From a virus, in IMG/VR virus record IMGVR_UViG_3300014914_000012, positions 1-40,350 of that record: a stretch of DNA of 40,350 nt, one strand, 5' to 3'. This document shows, in pieces, positions 1-7,629 of the stretch. The translations under genes were made by a program, and so were the position numbers. Every line of letters begins with the position of its first letter. The first letter of the stretch is position 1. Below the pieces are notes generated by a model. The model worked only from the letters and a program-made list of their open reading frames with translations. It was not told the DNA's origin and made no database searches.

Positions 1-744
1 AACCAAGGTGTTATCAAGCTGATTACCTACTTTGAGGGTGAAGACCTTAACGTAGACTACCATGTCAGTACAGAAGATATTCAGCTAAGGTCTAGGAAAA
101 CTGACAACCAGCCTACCAGACTTATAAAGAATGACATTACTATCATGTATGACAAGGATTATGACCTGGAAGTTTATGACGGTAAGGTACAGGTTGGGGA
201 TTCAGAATCAATAGCCAACTTCTTTAGAAAGGACTACAGGAGGGAATTAAAGCTGGTAGATTCTGAGTCAGTAGCCCAAAAGCACGCTGATAGGCTGCTG
301 GCTATACAATCCACACCTACCTCAGTATATTCCTTTCAGATGTTCATGGCTGGTTATGTTCTGGAAAAGGGTGACAGGGTATCAGTACGGACCTTTCTTG
401 ATCCACGGTTTATCTCTACAGGTAACATACTGTCAGTACAGAGGGCTTTTGGTCAAGGGAAATCGCAGAAGATGAACCTATTCAATATTAGCATTGCCAA
501 TCCGGTTAGTACAGTGTTTCTGGACTTGGAGGATGCTATTGTGGTAGATGACACAATCGTGTCTATGTTGAAAGGGCTGATATTGAGGGATACAATCGTA
601 CTTGATGATAGTGTAATGGCTTATAAGAAGGTGTTTAACTTCCCTAATGAGAGATTACAGGTAAAAGAGGATCTGTACTTTGACACGTGTGAGAAGGACG
701 GGTATGGAACTTGCGGCTATGGTGTTTTTGGATATGGAGACTAA
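1..744 (+). CDS. Tail hub/baseplate-type protein, C-terminal part (5' truncated)
   Basis: The reading frame is open from the first base, so this is the 3' end of a gene that begins outside the window; the first internal ATG is at 145. The sequence is acidic and beta-rich. A segment near residues 75-90 (YRRELKLVDSESVA) resembles tail hub proteins that precede the tail fibre genes, by my recollection of such proteins and not by a search. It ends in a glycine-tyrosine-rich tail (GYGTCGYGVFGYGD). It is followed three bases later by the next tail gene. The large open gene that runs off the right edge of the window (from 38186) is the same kind of tail protein, so these may be two halves of one gene in a permuted assembly. 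Directly joining the two ends does not keep the frame, so if so, sequence is missing between them. Confidence 0.7.
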   Translation, partial: NQGVIKLITYFEGEDLNVDYHVSTEDIQLRSRKTDNQPTRLIKNDITIMYDKDYDLEVYDGKVQVGDSESIANFFRKDYRRELKLVDSESVAQKHADRLLAIQSTPTSVYSFQMFMAGYVLEKGDRVSVRTFLDPRFISTGNILSVQRAFGQGKSQKMNLFNISIANPVSTVFLDLEDAIVVDDTIVSMLKGLILRDTIVLDDSVMAYKKVFNFPNERLQVKEDLYFDTCEKDGYGTCGYGVFGYGD

Positions 745-747
745 AAA

Positions 748-1212
748 ATGAAGATAATGGATACAGGCTTTAAAATTACGGGTGAGGTTACTTTCAGGGT
801 TAAGAGGGCGGATGGCTCTATCCTAGAGACAACCTTGCATAACATGGTAGTCAATTATGGTTTGGTTGGTATTACCACAATGCTGACCACGGGTGTGGGA
901 TTCAGCCCTATGACAGACCTTGCCATGGGTGACAGTAGCGTGGCTGCTGCTCTGGGTGATACAGCACTGGGTAACGAGCTCAGGAGAGATACTGCCGTGG
1001 TTGCTCAACTACCCTTTCCAGAAGATAATAAGATACAGTACCAAATAGAACACGCCCAGGGTGCTGTGGTTGGTACTTTTTCAGAGGCTGGTTTATTTGA
1101 TCAGGCTACTCTTGGTGGAAAGATGTTCAATAGGCTGGTATTTGCGGACCTTGTGGTAGGTGCCGGGGATACCTTAACTGTAACGTGGTTAATAGAAGTG
1201 AGGAACGCATAA
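748..1212 (+). CDS. Small tail/fibre-associated protein
   Basis: A 154-residue protein between the tail hub gene and the long fibre gene. It has a beta-rich pattern with an N-terminal strand region (FKITGEVTFRVKR) and a central glycine/alanine loop containing AMGDSSVAAALGDTALG, then LRRDTAV. Short phage tail proteins of this shape are often annotated as tail fibre or baseplate components; I recognise the pattern but not a named family. The stop codon overlaps the start of the next gene as TAATG, so the two are probably translationally coupled. It has no signal peptide or membrane segment, in line with a virion protein. Confidence 0.6.
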   Translation: MKIMDTGFKITGEVTFRVKRADGSILETTLHNMVVNYGLVGITTMLTTGVGFSPMTDLAMGDSSVAAALGDTALGNELRRDTAVVAQLPFPEDNKIQYQIEHAQGAVVGTFSEAGLFDQATLGGKMFNRLVFADLVVGAGDTLTVTWLIEVRNA

Positions 1213-4200
1213 TGTCAACAATAACACCAAAGCTGAAATTAACACAGCCTGACTATAGAGATCCACGTTGGGACCTGCCTATCAATACTGACCTGGGTAT
1301 ATTAGATGATGCACACGGCACTGTGGTGGGTGTGTACGAGTCTATTATTACTTCTCCAAGCCTAGTAGATTGCTTCATATACGATACCTCCAAGGATTCA
1401 GACGGTGGAGCTTGGCGGGATAGGTGCCAAACCTTATCGTGGTACAATGAGGAGTTGAACACAGCTGATAGAGGGAAGACCAGAAAATTCCCTGCTGTTG
1501 CCCTGATTGTTGCTGAAGCTGACAAGGTTACTATTTATGATATGACTGACCCAAGTTTGCCAATGTGGATGGTGTTCAACCAAGGTACCAATACCTACAT
1601 AAGATCTGAAACAATCTCTAGCGTGTTTATGCTGAACGGGAACTTGTTTGTTGGTGGCTCTACAATAGGCTCCTCATGGACATCTTTTATAGATGACAGG
1701 AACATAGCCAGCATATTGGCTTCTGTTACCGGTAGGAGAATAACGCTACCTATAAGCGGAAGGAACAACACGGACGGAATTTACAGGGTGCAAGATGTTG
1801 AAATTTTGCTGGTCAACTCTAACGTGAATGACGTAGCAATGACCATCCTACCCACTGCCCTTGTGGACCCTGCTACTGGTCTTCCAGTGCCCACGATTGC
1901 TGTTGCCACGGATGGTGGAGTTAGTGTTATTGATGGCCCTGCAGGTGCTGGCACTGTGGTGCATATTACCTATGGAGGGAGAGGAAATAACAATGTAGCC
2001 TTTTCGGATGAATATAGGCTTATAGCCAATCTGACACTGTATCAGCAAACATTTATTATGGACATTCCACTTGCGAATGTACTGACAAACCCACCAACAG
2101 GGGCCGATATTTATTCTAACACTACCGTGCCAGCACTATTCACAAGCTCAAATAGGGCATTAAGTGCTGGGGTATATGGTTCTTTATATGGCTTGGTCTT
2201 TCTCAAAGAGAACCCACTACTCCCCTCAGCTGGTATGGTCAACTACTTGACTGACTCCTACCTCTCTGGATGGATGCAGGGTGACATTAAGATGGCTGCC
2301 CTTGCTGATACGGTAGAGGGTGATATTGTTAATTTATGGACCGATCCTCCAGACAATATGGATGCAGAATGGGCTGATAATCTTGATGGGTCGTACACTG
2401 CCGATGGCTCACAAGGAGGCGCTATTACTCTATGGAATAACGCTTCATTAGGTGTGGGTACTGAAAAATCCGTATTTGTCACTGTTAGTGGTTTTGCTGG
2501 AGGCAGTCTTACTGTTTACCTCGGCTCCACCAATACACTTACGATTACCAGCGACGGAACTCACCAACTCACTGGAGTAGTAAGCGGTGATGGGATAGGG
2601 TATGTCCAAGGCAATGCTACATTTATTGGCACTGTGAGTAATATAATACAGCAATCTCCAGTTAATGACCGATCAGTCAACAACAACCCTCTCCAGGTAG
2701 TTGGTACAATTACCAAGACTGCTGTCAATACTGGTGCTGACCTTGTGGCATACTCTGGGTTTGGGACCGTGGCACAAGGATTGTCATACATTGAGCAACC
2801 TTACAATGCTGACTTGGATTTTAGTACAGGTGATTTTTATGTTATGTCGTGGTTCAAGGCTGTTGCAACGTTGGACACCTTACTCGAAAGAAATGATTCA
2901 GGAATAGTAGGCCCAAGCATTAGAATTGACCTTGATGCTTCGGGGTATGTGCGAGTTGTAATAGGGGGAGACATCGTTACAGGCACTGTTGATTATGCAA
3001 CCAACAGCCTTCATATGTTGGTTGTAAAAAGGGTTTCAGGCGTAGGGTATATTTTTATTGATGGAGTGCAGGTTGCTACAGGGCCAGCTGCTGATTCGAT
3101 AATCAATGCCACAGCTGTTACAAGAATTGGGCTAAGGCTCAATGACGCTAATTCATGGGGAGGGATTTTGTCCCTTTTCCGCATGGGTGCGGGTGCCCCT
3201 TCGGACGAACAGATTGAGATGATTTACAACCAAGAGAAGAAACTGTTTGAGGCGGATGCCTCCTTTCTCCTACCTGACAATGACGTACAGGATGTTGATT
3301 TTGACGATATAGAAAAAACACTGGTTGTTGCTACTGCCCTGGGGGTAAACAAGTATCGGGATCTGATTAGGATAGGTGAGGTAGAGTTTGAGGCACCAGA
3401 CGGTCCTACCACCCTGCCCATACTCAATGCCAATGCAGTATCGGCTAATAACGGTGCCGTAGCCGTAACTACTTCTGTTGAAGGTGGGATTGCTCTACCT
3501 GCGTTGAACATACGGGAAGAGTTCACTGCATTAGAAGGTAAGATACCAGACCTTAGTGGGGGCGTTACTGAAATTCAACTTACTCCTACAACAGATCCAG
3601 AACAGGTTGAAGGTAAAGTATTTTACGATGCAGACAAGCACGCACTAAGTGTTTATTCAGATGTGGATATGACCTTGAACTTTGGGCAGGAGGAGGTAAT
3701 TAGGGTTATCAATAACAGTGGTGCAGTTATTCCTAATGCCTCTCCGGTACAAGTTACTGGAGCCTCAAGTGGTCTGCCCGAAGTAGCTCTTGCACAGGCA
3801 AATTCATTCACATCGATGAGAGTTCCGGGGATCACTACCCATGAAATCCCTATAGGACAAGAGGGGTTTATAACCCATGCTGGATCATTGGGAGGTGACT
3901 TTTCGTCATGGGGGATTGGGTCTCTTCTCTTCTTATCTGAGTCCATTGCTGGAGGTTATACCGATAGCCCTCCTTCTAAGGCAACCCGACTGGGGCAGGT
4001 TACAAGCGCAAACACCTTTTTGGTAAATATAGGAGTTGGCGTAGAAATACCAGCTGTTATAGCTTTTATGAATGAGGCAGTTGATCCAATAGGTGATATA
4101 ACAGCTACACCACAAGATGTAATAAACTACCAGGATGGTGGAGCCAATGGCTTAACGTCTGACTGGTTAGCTGGTTATATATCTCTCCCTGTCGATGGTA

Positions 4201-4484
4201 TCTATAGGGTTACTTTTAATTTGAGCATTAACTTTACTGCTGTGTCACAAGACCCAAGGGAACTAAATCTACAGTTGTATAACTCCACTCTTGCTTCTGA
4301 AGTGTTTACCATTAAGAATGTTATATCAAAGGAAGCTATAACATTTGCTGCTACTATATCAGCTCCTTTCACTGCAACAGCTGGAGATTATAAATTCAGG
4401 ATAGCTACGGGTGCGGGTGAGATCATAGAAGACGTTATTTACAACTTCACTTCATACGATATCCAATCTGTACACATTAGATAA
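1212..4484 (+). CDS. Long tail fibre / receptor-binding protein with LamG-like domain
   Basis: A 1090-residue protein. The start at 1212 was chosen because it overlaps the previous stop as TAATG; an upstream in-frame start at 1185 lies inside the previous gene. The N-terminus (PDYRDPRWDLPINTDLGILDDAHGT, residues about 12-36) resembles virion-attachment regions of fibres. Residues about 523-680 look like a concanavalin A/LamG-type lectin fold: a FYVMSWFKA strand, then RIDLDASGYVRVVI and YIFIDGVQV. The last 130 residues (YISLPVDGIYRVTFNLS and following) resemble a C1q/TNF-like jelly roll, a common receptor-binding tip. These fold calls are pattern-based. Function inferred: host recognition by a sugar- or surface-binding fibre. 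Confidence 0.75.
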   Translation: MSTITPKLKLTQPDYRDPRWDLPINTDLGILDDAHGTVVGVYESIITSPSLVDCFIYDTSKDSDGGAWRDRCQTLSWYNEELNTADRGKTRKFPAVALIVAEADKVTIYDMTDPSLPMWMVFNQGTNTYIRSETISSVFMLNGNLFVGGSTIGSSWTSFIDDRNIASILASVTGRRITLPISGRNNTDGIYRVQDVEILLVNSNVNDVAMTILPTALVDPATGLPVPTIAVATDGGVSVIDGPAGAGTVVHITYGGRGNNNVAFSDEYRLIANLTLYQQTFIMDIPLANVLTNPPTGADIYSNTTVPALFTSSNRALSAGVYGSLYGLVFLKENPLLPSAGMVNYLTDSYLSGWMQGDIKMAALADTVEGDIVNLWTDPPDNMDAEWADNLDGSYTADGSQGGAITLWNNASLGVGTEKSVFVTVSGFAGGSLTVYLGSTNTLTITSDGTHQLTGVVSGDGIGYVQGNATFIGTVSNIIQQSPVNDRSVNNNPLQVVGTITKTAVNTGADLVAYSGFGTVAQGLSYIEQPYNADLDFSTGDFYVMSWFKAVATLDTLLERNDSGIVGPSIRIDLDASGYVRVVIGGDIVTGTVDYATNSLHMLVVKRVSGVGYIFIDGVQVATGPAADSIINATAVTRIGLRLNDANSWGGILSLFRMGAGAPSDEQIEMIYNQEKKLFEADASFLLPDNDVQDVDFDDIEKTLVVATALGVNKYRDLIRIGEVEFEAPDGPTTLPILNANAVSANNGAVAVTTSVEGGIALPALNIREEFTALEGKIPDLSGGVTEIQLTPTTDPEQVEGKVFYDADKHALSVYSDVDMTLNFGQEEVIRVINNSGAVIPNASPVQVTGASSGLPEVALAQANSFTSMRVPGITTHEIPIGQEGFITHAGSLGGDFSSWGIGSLLFLSESIAGGYTDSPPSKATRLGQVTSANTFLVNIGVGVEIPAVIAFMNEAVDPIGDITATPQDVINYQDGGANGLTSDWLAGYISLPVDGIYRVTFNLSINFTAVSQDPRELNLQLYNSTLASEVFTIKNVISKEAITFAATISAPFTATAGDYKFRIATGAGEIIEDVIYNFTSYDIQSVHIR

Positions 4485-4498
4485 GGGGCATACACAGG

Positions 4499-5245
4499 AT
4501 GAACAAAGGACTAGCACTACTCACAGGGCTATTGTTGGCGGCAGGTTGCGCCAAGGTTACTCCCCCAACACCAGAGATGATACAAGCACAAGCACATACC
4601 GATATGGTAAAGCAGACTTGCTATGAGACTTTCTTAGAAAAGTCCGTAGCAGATGCGCAGGTGCTTGCTGGAATACCTGATGAAAGTAAAGTAATGGTCA
4701 TCCTGCTTAAACAACAGGGTGACTTCAGTAAGTCTATGATGTCACTGGCCACGGGTAATTCATTAGATCCTTGCAGTGGAGGGAGTAACCTTTATGATGT
4801 ACAGATTGCAGAACTTAAAGCACAAGCGGTTATTGCGGCAAAGTATATTGACGGTTCCCTTGGGCTTGCTAAGTGGGTTGTCGGTGGTGTTACTATGGCT
4901 CATGTGCTTGATGATTTGGGCGGTGTTGCTTATAATCTGTCTGGCGGTTCCAAGATGAATGTCAATAGCCAGAATACAGGCAGCTACAACGAGCATGTAG
5001 GCGGCAATATTGAGAGCGGTGGAACTACCGTAACAGACAACAGTGAGAACTGCGATGGATGTGAAACACCCTCCTTTGGAAGTGTTGCCAGCATGGGGGC
5101 GGATGAAGAGGCAGAGATACAGCCTGTGGAGACTGTTGCCGATTGTATGACCAACCCTCCAGGCGGTGTGTCTGGTGCTGGCAAACCTATGTATAACAGT
5201 ACTTATTCATGTGAGACTTATTTCACAAAGTTTGGTGGAGGATGA
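4499..5245 (+). CDS. Predicted lipoprotein, unknown function
   Basis: A 248-residue protein. The N-terminus is a lipoprotein signal: MNKG, a hydrophobic stretch LALLTGLLLAAG, then Cys17 in the lipobox LAAGC. The mature part has several cysteines in pairs (CDGC near residue 185), a hydrophobic stretch LGLAKWVVGGVTMAHVL near residues 120-137 and an Asn/Gly/Ser-rich segment at about 148-180. It directly follows the tail fibre and begins a run of five genes with secretion or membrane signals. Lipoproteins in this position in phages sometimes block superinfection or are involved in lysis; nothing in the sequence decides between these. The stop overlaps the next start (ATGA). Confidence 0.65.
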   Translation: MNKGLALLTGLLLAAGCAKVTPPTPEMIQAQAHTDMVKQTCYETFLEKSVADAQVLAGIPDESKVMVILLKQQGDFSKSMMSLATGNSLDPCSGGSNLYDVQIAELKAQAVIAAKYIDGSLGLAKWVVGGVTMAHVLDDLGGVAYNLSGGSKMNVNSQNTGSYNEHVGGNIESGGTTVTDNSENCDGCETPSFGSVASMGADEEAEIQPVETVADCMTNPPGGVSGAGKPMYNSTYSCETYFTKFGGG

Positions 5246-5454
5246 AGATAACAGAAAAGATACTTTGTAAGATAGTAATCACATGGTGCCTTATGGTGGC
5301 CCTGTTCTGTATCGTGATACTTTTAACGCAGTGTCAGAAGATGGTTGTTACAATTGATAGCCCTATGGATAAGGATACACAAGGGTTGGTAATAAAGACT
5401 GTTGTAGAAGACGATGAGTACTTTAACAAACTCAAAAAGGAGAAAGGAAAATGA
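5242..5454 (+). CDS. Small single-pass membrane protein
   Basis: A 70-residue protein: a basic N-terminus (MKITEKILCK), one strongly hydrophobic segment at about residues 11-29 (IVITWCLMVALFCIVILLT), Cys31, then a charged tail ending KLKKEKGK. The topology would be N-in with a 40-residue outer tail. The cysteine after LLTQ is not in a good lipobox because Gln is at the -1 position. It overlaps both neighbours by 4 bases. A holin or spanin-like role is possible given the location and the absence of another recognised lysis gene, but no family is recognisable. Confidence 0.55.
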   Translation: MKITEKILCKIVITWCLMVALFCIVILLTQCQKMVVTIDSPMDKDTQGLVIKTVVEDDEYFNKLKKEKGK

Positions 5455-6089
5455 GGAAACTTTTGTTGGCGTTAGCACTAATGATTTTAACTGCTACCAT
5501 GGTACAGGCAAGACCAATGGTGGGGGACACCGTTACCCTGGATGATATAGGAACATCAGGAACAACCAGTGGGGGTGAGTTTCATCTTACCATAGACGGG
5601 GGTTTTGACTTCATGGCTTTCTGTTTAGAACTGGACGAGTCTATAAGCAGAAACGGTACATACTTTATCGACTCCATAGGTCAGTACGCTACCAGTGGGG
5701 GCAACAACAGCGATGGCTCCACACCGGGTAAAGACTTTATCGGGGTAGAGACATCCTTCGTGATGGACTCATACGCAAGTGGTAATTACGCTACAGGATG
5801 GGGCGGGGCAGACACTGTGGCAAACTACCTGCAGAGATCTATATGGGAATTGGAGGAGGAGACCGCCGGGTACAGTTCCACGTTCTTCACTGCTCTTCAA
5901 TCTGCGGGGGTGTACACCATGAGCGGTAACTATGACGTCTATGTCATAAACCTTGTAGATAAGTTTGGTAATAACAAACAGAGCATGCTGGTTGCTGAAA
6001 GTAACCCGGTACCAGAACCTGCTACCATGATATTATTCGGAACCGGTATACTGGGGCTTGCTGCTATCAGACGGAGACAGCGGAGGTGA
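5451..6089 (+). CDS. PEP-CTERM sorting-domain protein
   Basis: A 212-residue exported protein. It has a Sec signal peptide (MRKLLLALALMILTATMVQA, probable cleavage before RPM) and a textbook PEP-CTERM tail at about residues 187-212: VPEPAT, a hydrophobic helix MILFGTGILGLAAI, and a terminal RRRQRR cluster. In known systems exosortase cleaves after such a motif and the protein goes to the cell surface or biofilm matrix. The middle region has FCLELDE near residue 56 and LQRSIWELEEE near residue 128, a pairing seen in many bacterial PEP-CTERM proteins and reminiscent of thioester domains (Cys and Gln forming an internal bond); that link is inference. It overlaps both neighbours (4 bases at each end), has a good ribosome site (AAAGGAAA region before 5451), and is clearly part of the phage operon. 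Carrying it implies a host with exosortase. Confidence 0.85.
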   Translation: MRKLLLALALMILTATMVQARPMVGDTVTLDDIGTSGTTSGGEFHLTIDGGFDFMAFCLELDESISRNGTYFIDSIGQYATSGGNNSDGSTPGKDFIGVETSFVMDSYASGNYATGWGGADTVANYLQRSIWELEEETAGYSSTFFTALQSAGVYTMSGNYDVYVINLVDKFGNNKQSMLVAESNPVPEPATMILFGTGILGLAAIRRRQRR

Positions 6090-6325
6090 TAGGTGTAACT
6101 AGGATTGACTTAATCCAACGGGTGGCATATCTTCAGGGTAGGGTGGACCAGTTAAATGAAAGCATTGAAAACCTTATTGACGTTATTGACTCTCTCGATA
6201 ACCTTGTGGATCACCGGTTCTTGCGCACCAATGCCAGGGGAGAAGTTACACCCATTGTTACTGGAACCAACACCGTTAGAGGAGGTGGATTTAACGGTAA
6301 TAGTGGGGGTGGAAGAAACTACTGA
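6086..6325 (+). CDS. Small coiled-coil protein, unknown
   Basis: A 79-residue reading frame with a GTG start inside the end of the PEP-CTERM gene, preceded by GGAGG-like bases. The N-terminal half is a predicted amphipathic helix (LIQRVAYLQGRVDQLNESIE and on to residue 45), and the C-terminal 25 residues are Gly/Asn/Arg-rich and disordered. The 3' 170 bases also encode the start of the lipoprotein gene in another frame, so one of the two could be spurious, although nested frames are common in phage lysis and surface modules. No signal peptide. Function unknown. Confidence 0.45.
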   Translation: MIGVTRIDLIQRVAYLQGRVDQLNESIENLIDVIDSLDNLVDHRFLRTNARGEVTPIVTGTNTVRGGGFNGNSGGGRNY

Positions 6326-6533
6326 GTTCTGCGGGAATAAGATGCTTGAGTTGGGCATGTACAAGACATTCACCTTCAACCTTATAGCCAACTTCGGCAT
6401 CCAGTTTGGTTGTGCCCTGTATGAAATAGTAGATGGTAAAGTAAAGAAGTGTGACGTATACGTGGCCTGGGAATGGTATCTCCTGGACCACGAACTACGA
6501 CACTGTATGGGGTACAAGGATGTTTGGTATTAG
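6156..6533 (+). CDS. Predicted zinc-metallopeptidase-like lipoprotein (HExxHxxG)
   Basis: A 125-residue protein with a lipoprotein signal: MKALKTLLTLLTLSITLWITGSC, lipobox ITGSC with Cys23. Near the C-terminus is DHELRHCMGY (about residues 111-120), which contains HELRH, an HExxH zinc-binding motif, followed by C-M-G, as in HExxHxxG zincins. The domain is small (about 100 residues), similar in arrangement to short phage and prophage metallopeptidase-like lipoproteins. The likely location is the periplasmic face of a membrane. It begins inside the preceding frame (170-base overlap) and ends tail-to-tail with the minus-strand gene, with stops overlapping by four bases and no terminator seen between. 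Possible roles are cell-wall or spanin-like processing or cutting of a host surface protein; the sequence does not decide. Confidence 0.6.
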   Translation: MKALKTLLTLLTLSITLWITGSCAPMPGEKLHPLLLEPTPLEEVDLTVIVGVEETTEFCGNKMLELGMYKTFTFNLIANFGIQFGCALYEIVDGKVKKCDVYVAWEWYLLDHELRHCMGYKDVWY

Positions 6534-6847
6534 TCTTCATGCTGTAGGTAATGACCCACCATTGCGTTATAGATGTGCTTTGAGCCTGTTACCTTTCCTC
6601 CTGCTCTCATCATACCCCGAGTACTAGTTGTTGGTAGTAATGCTAGATTAGATTTACTTTCAGGTTTAACCCTGTGGAGTTCTCTCAGTTGCCCCACGTA
6701 TGCCTCTACTTCTTTATACTTTTTATCTAGTTGTTTTTGAAGAGGTGTCTGCGTCTCATACCACACCTTCAGTAATGCTTGCTGGACTGACACACTCTCA
6801 GGATATGTTGTTGATTCCTGTATCTCTTTAATTCTTTCCGAGTCCAT
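6530..6847 (-). CDS. Hypothetical protein
   Basis: A 105-residue protein, last gene of the minus-strand block. It has a good ribosome site (GAGGAG, 11 bases upstream). The N-terminus is predicted helical (RIKEIQESTTYPESVSVQQALLKVW) and the middle is charged (QLDKKYKEVEAYVGQLREL), suggesting a helical bundle or coiled coil. The C-terminal part is basic. I recognise no family. Its stop overlaps the stop region of the convergent plus-strand gene. Confidence 0.55.
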   Translation of the reverse strand: MDSERIKEIQESTTYPESVSVQQALLKVWYETQTPLQKQLDKKYKEVEAYVGQLRELHRVKPESKSNLALLPTTSTRGMMRAGGKVTGSKHIYNAMVGHYLQHED

Positions 6848-6872
6848 ACCTTTTTCTCCTCGTGGGGGTGTC

Positions 6873-7136
6873 TTATTCTCCCTTTTCTTCTTTTATCATC
6901 ACCAATTCAACTTCTACAAATATAGGGGATGCGTCATAGTGGTTGTAACACTGGGCTTGCATATCTGTTATTATAAAGCTAGCACCACCTAATCCAAGGA
7001 ATCTTAAATTAACAGACGCCCCGTTAAGATACTGTTCTTGCCATTCCCTATAGGTGTCACTATCTCCCTTTACAGTTACACTGACATTTGTTCTTACTTT
7101 TAAAACATCATCTAATAGCTTGCTTGCTCCGTTCAT
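6873..7136 (-). CDS. Hypothetical protein
   Basis: An 87-residue protein preceded by an AAGGAG ribosome site and by a leader that shares a 30-base element with the leader of the Lar-like gene. The sequence alternates strands and turns (TNVSVTVKGDSDTYREW, ASFIITDMQ, PIFVEVELVMIKEE), consistent with a small beta-rich domain. It contains no motif I can assign. Confidence 0.5.
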   Translation of the reverse strand: MNGASKLLDDVLKVRTNVSVTVKGDSDTYREWQEQYLNGASVNLRFLGLGGASFIITDMQAQCYNHYDASPIFVEVELVMIKEEKGE

Positions 7137-7159
7137 TCACCTTTCTCCTTATTAAAGTC

Positions 7160-7191
7160 GGGGCTTCAAGCACAATTGCCATCCACCCCTA
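7160..7191 (-). repeat. Leader element, copy 1 of 2
   Basis: This is a 32-base element in the 5' leader of the gene starting at 7136. Read on the minus strand it begins TAGGGGTGGA and ends GAAGCCCC, with GCAATTGTGC in the centre; the outer GGGG and CCCC can pair. A diverged copy lies at 7475-7503 in the leader of the neighbouring gene. Both copies sit 20-25 bases before a start codon and just upstream of the ribosome site, so an RNA-level control element is plausible. Confidence 0.5.
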
Positions 7192-7265
7192 GCGGGAAGC
7201 CCTATCAAAACCTCCCTGTCCCCCCTCATGCCCATTTTGGACTAATCGTACATGGAGAGTATTCC

Positions 7266-7454
7266 TTAAGCCCTGGTGTTCCAGGCTTTGATTGCCTCTT
7301 TCTTGCTAGATTCTTTGTAGGTGTAGACACCCTCCATAGGACAATGACCCTTAACACACTGAAAGCTGTATTTAGGCTCACCTAGGCTGTATGCGTGACA
7401 TTGAGCCTCTGGTTGACTACCACAGAACGGGCAAGGTTTAACTTTGTCTTCCAT
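7266..7454 (-). CDS. Lar-like restriction alleviation protein
   Basis: A 62-residue protein with the layout of Lar-family proteins: an N-terminal CPFCG knuckle (residues 8-12), a second Cys/His pair in the middle (CVKGHCP) and the C-terminal signature EAIKAWNTR. Lar proteins of lambdoid phages and the Rac prophage reduce cutting of phage DNA by type I restriction enzymes, by stimulating host modification or interfering with restriction. The zinc-binding cysteines are intact and the length is normal. It lies alone between two non-coding leaders and has its own ribosome site (AAAGGAG). Many Lar-family members are uncharacterised, so the exact target is unknown. Confidence 0.75.
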   Translation of the reverse strand: MEDKVKPCPFCGSQPEAQCHAYSLGEPKYSFQCVKGHCPMEGVYTYKESSKKEAIKAWNTRA

Positions 7455-7474
7455 TTTACTTCTCCTTTAAAATA

Positions 7475-7503
7475 GGGCTTCAGCACGATTGCTTCCACCC
7501 CTA
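7475..7503 (-). repeat. Leader element, copy 2 of 2
   Basis: This is the diverged second copy of the leader element at 7160-7191, here in the 5' leader of the Lar-like gene. It keeps TAGGGGTGGA, then GCAATCGTGC, then GAAGCCC. The copies differ by two single-base gaps and a few substitutions, and no common reading frame is conserved across them, which argues against a peptide and for a structural or binding element. Confidence 0.5.
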
Positions 7504-7629
7504 TAGACAGCAAACCCCCTTGCCATCTAATCTAAAACCAACACAGGCAGTCAGGGTTAATGAGGGCAATCGGACCAGCAGGCCCTTACGCTCCTTTCGG
7601 TCACGTTGCCTTTTACCTGCGCTGATAAC

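Noticed and set aside
6530-6540. A terminator between the converging blocks at 6.5 kb
   Set aside because: The stops overlap by four bases and no stem plus T-run is visible near them on either strand.
7467-7526. A 19-codon minus-strand frame before the Lar-like gene (starts MARGFAVYRGG)
   Set aside because: It overlaps the repeated leader element, whose other copy has no matching frame, and it has no ribosome site.
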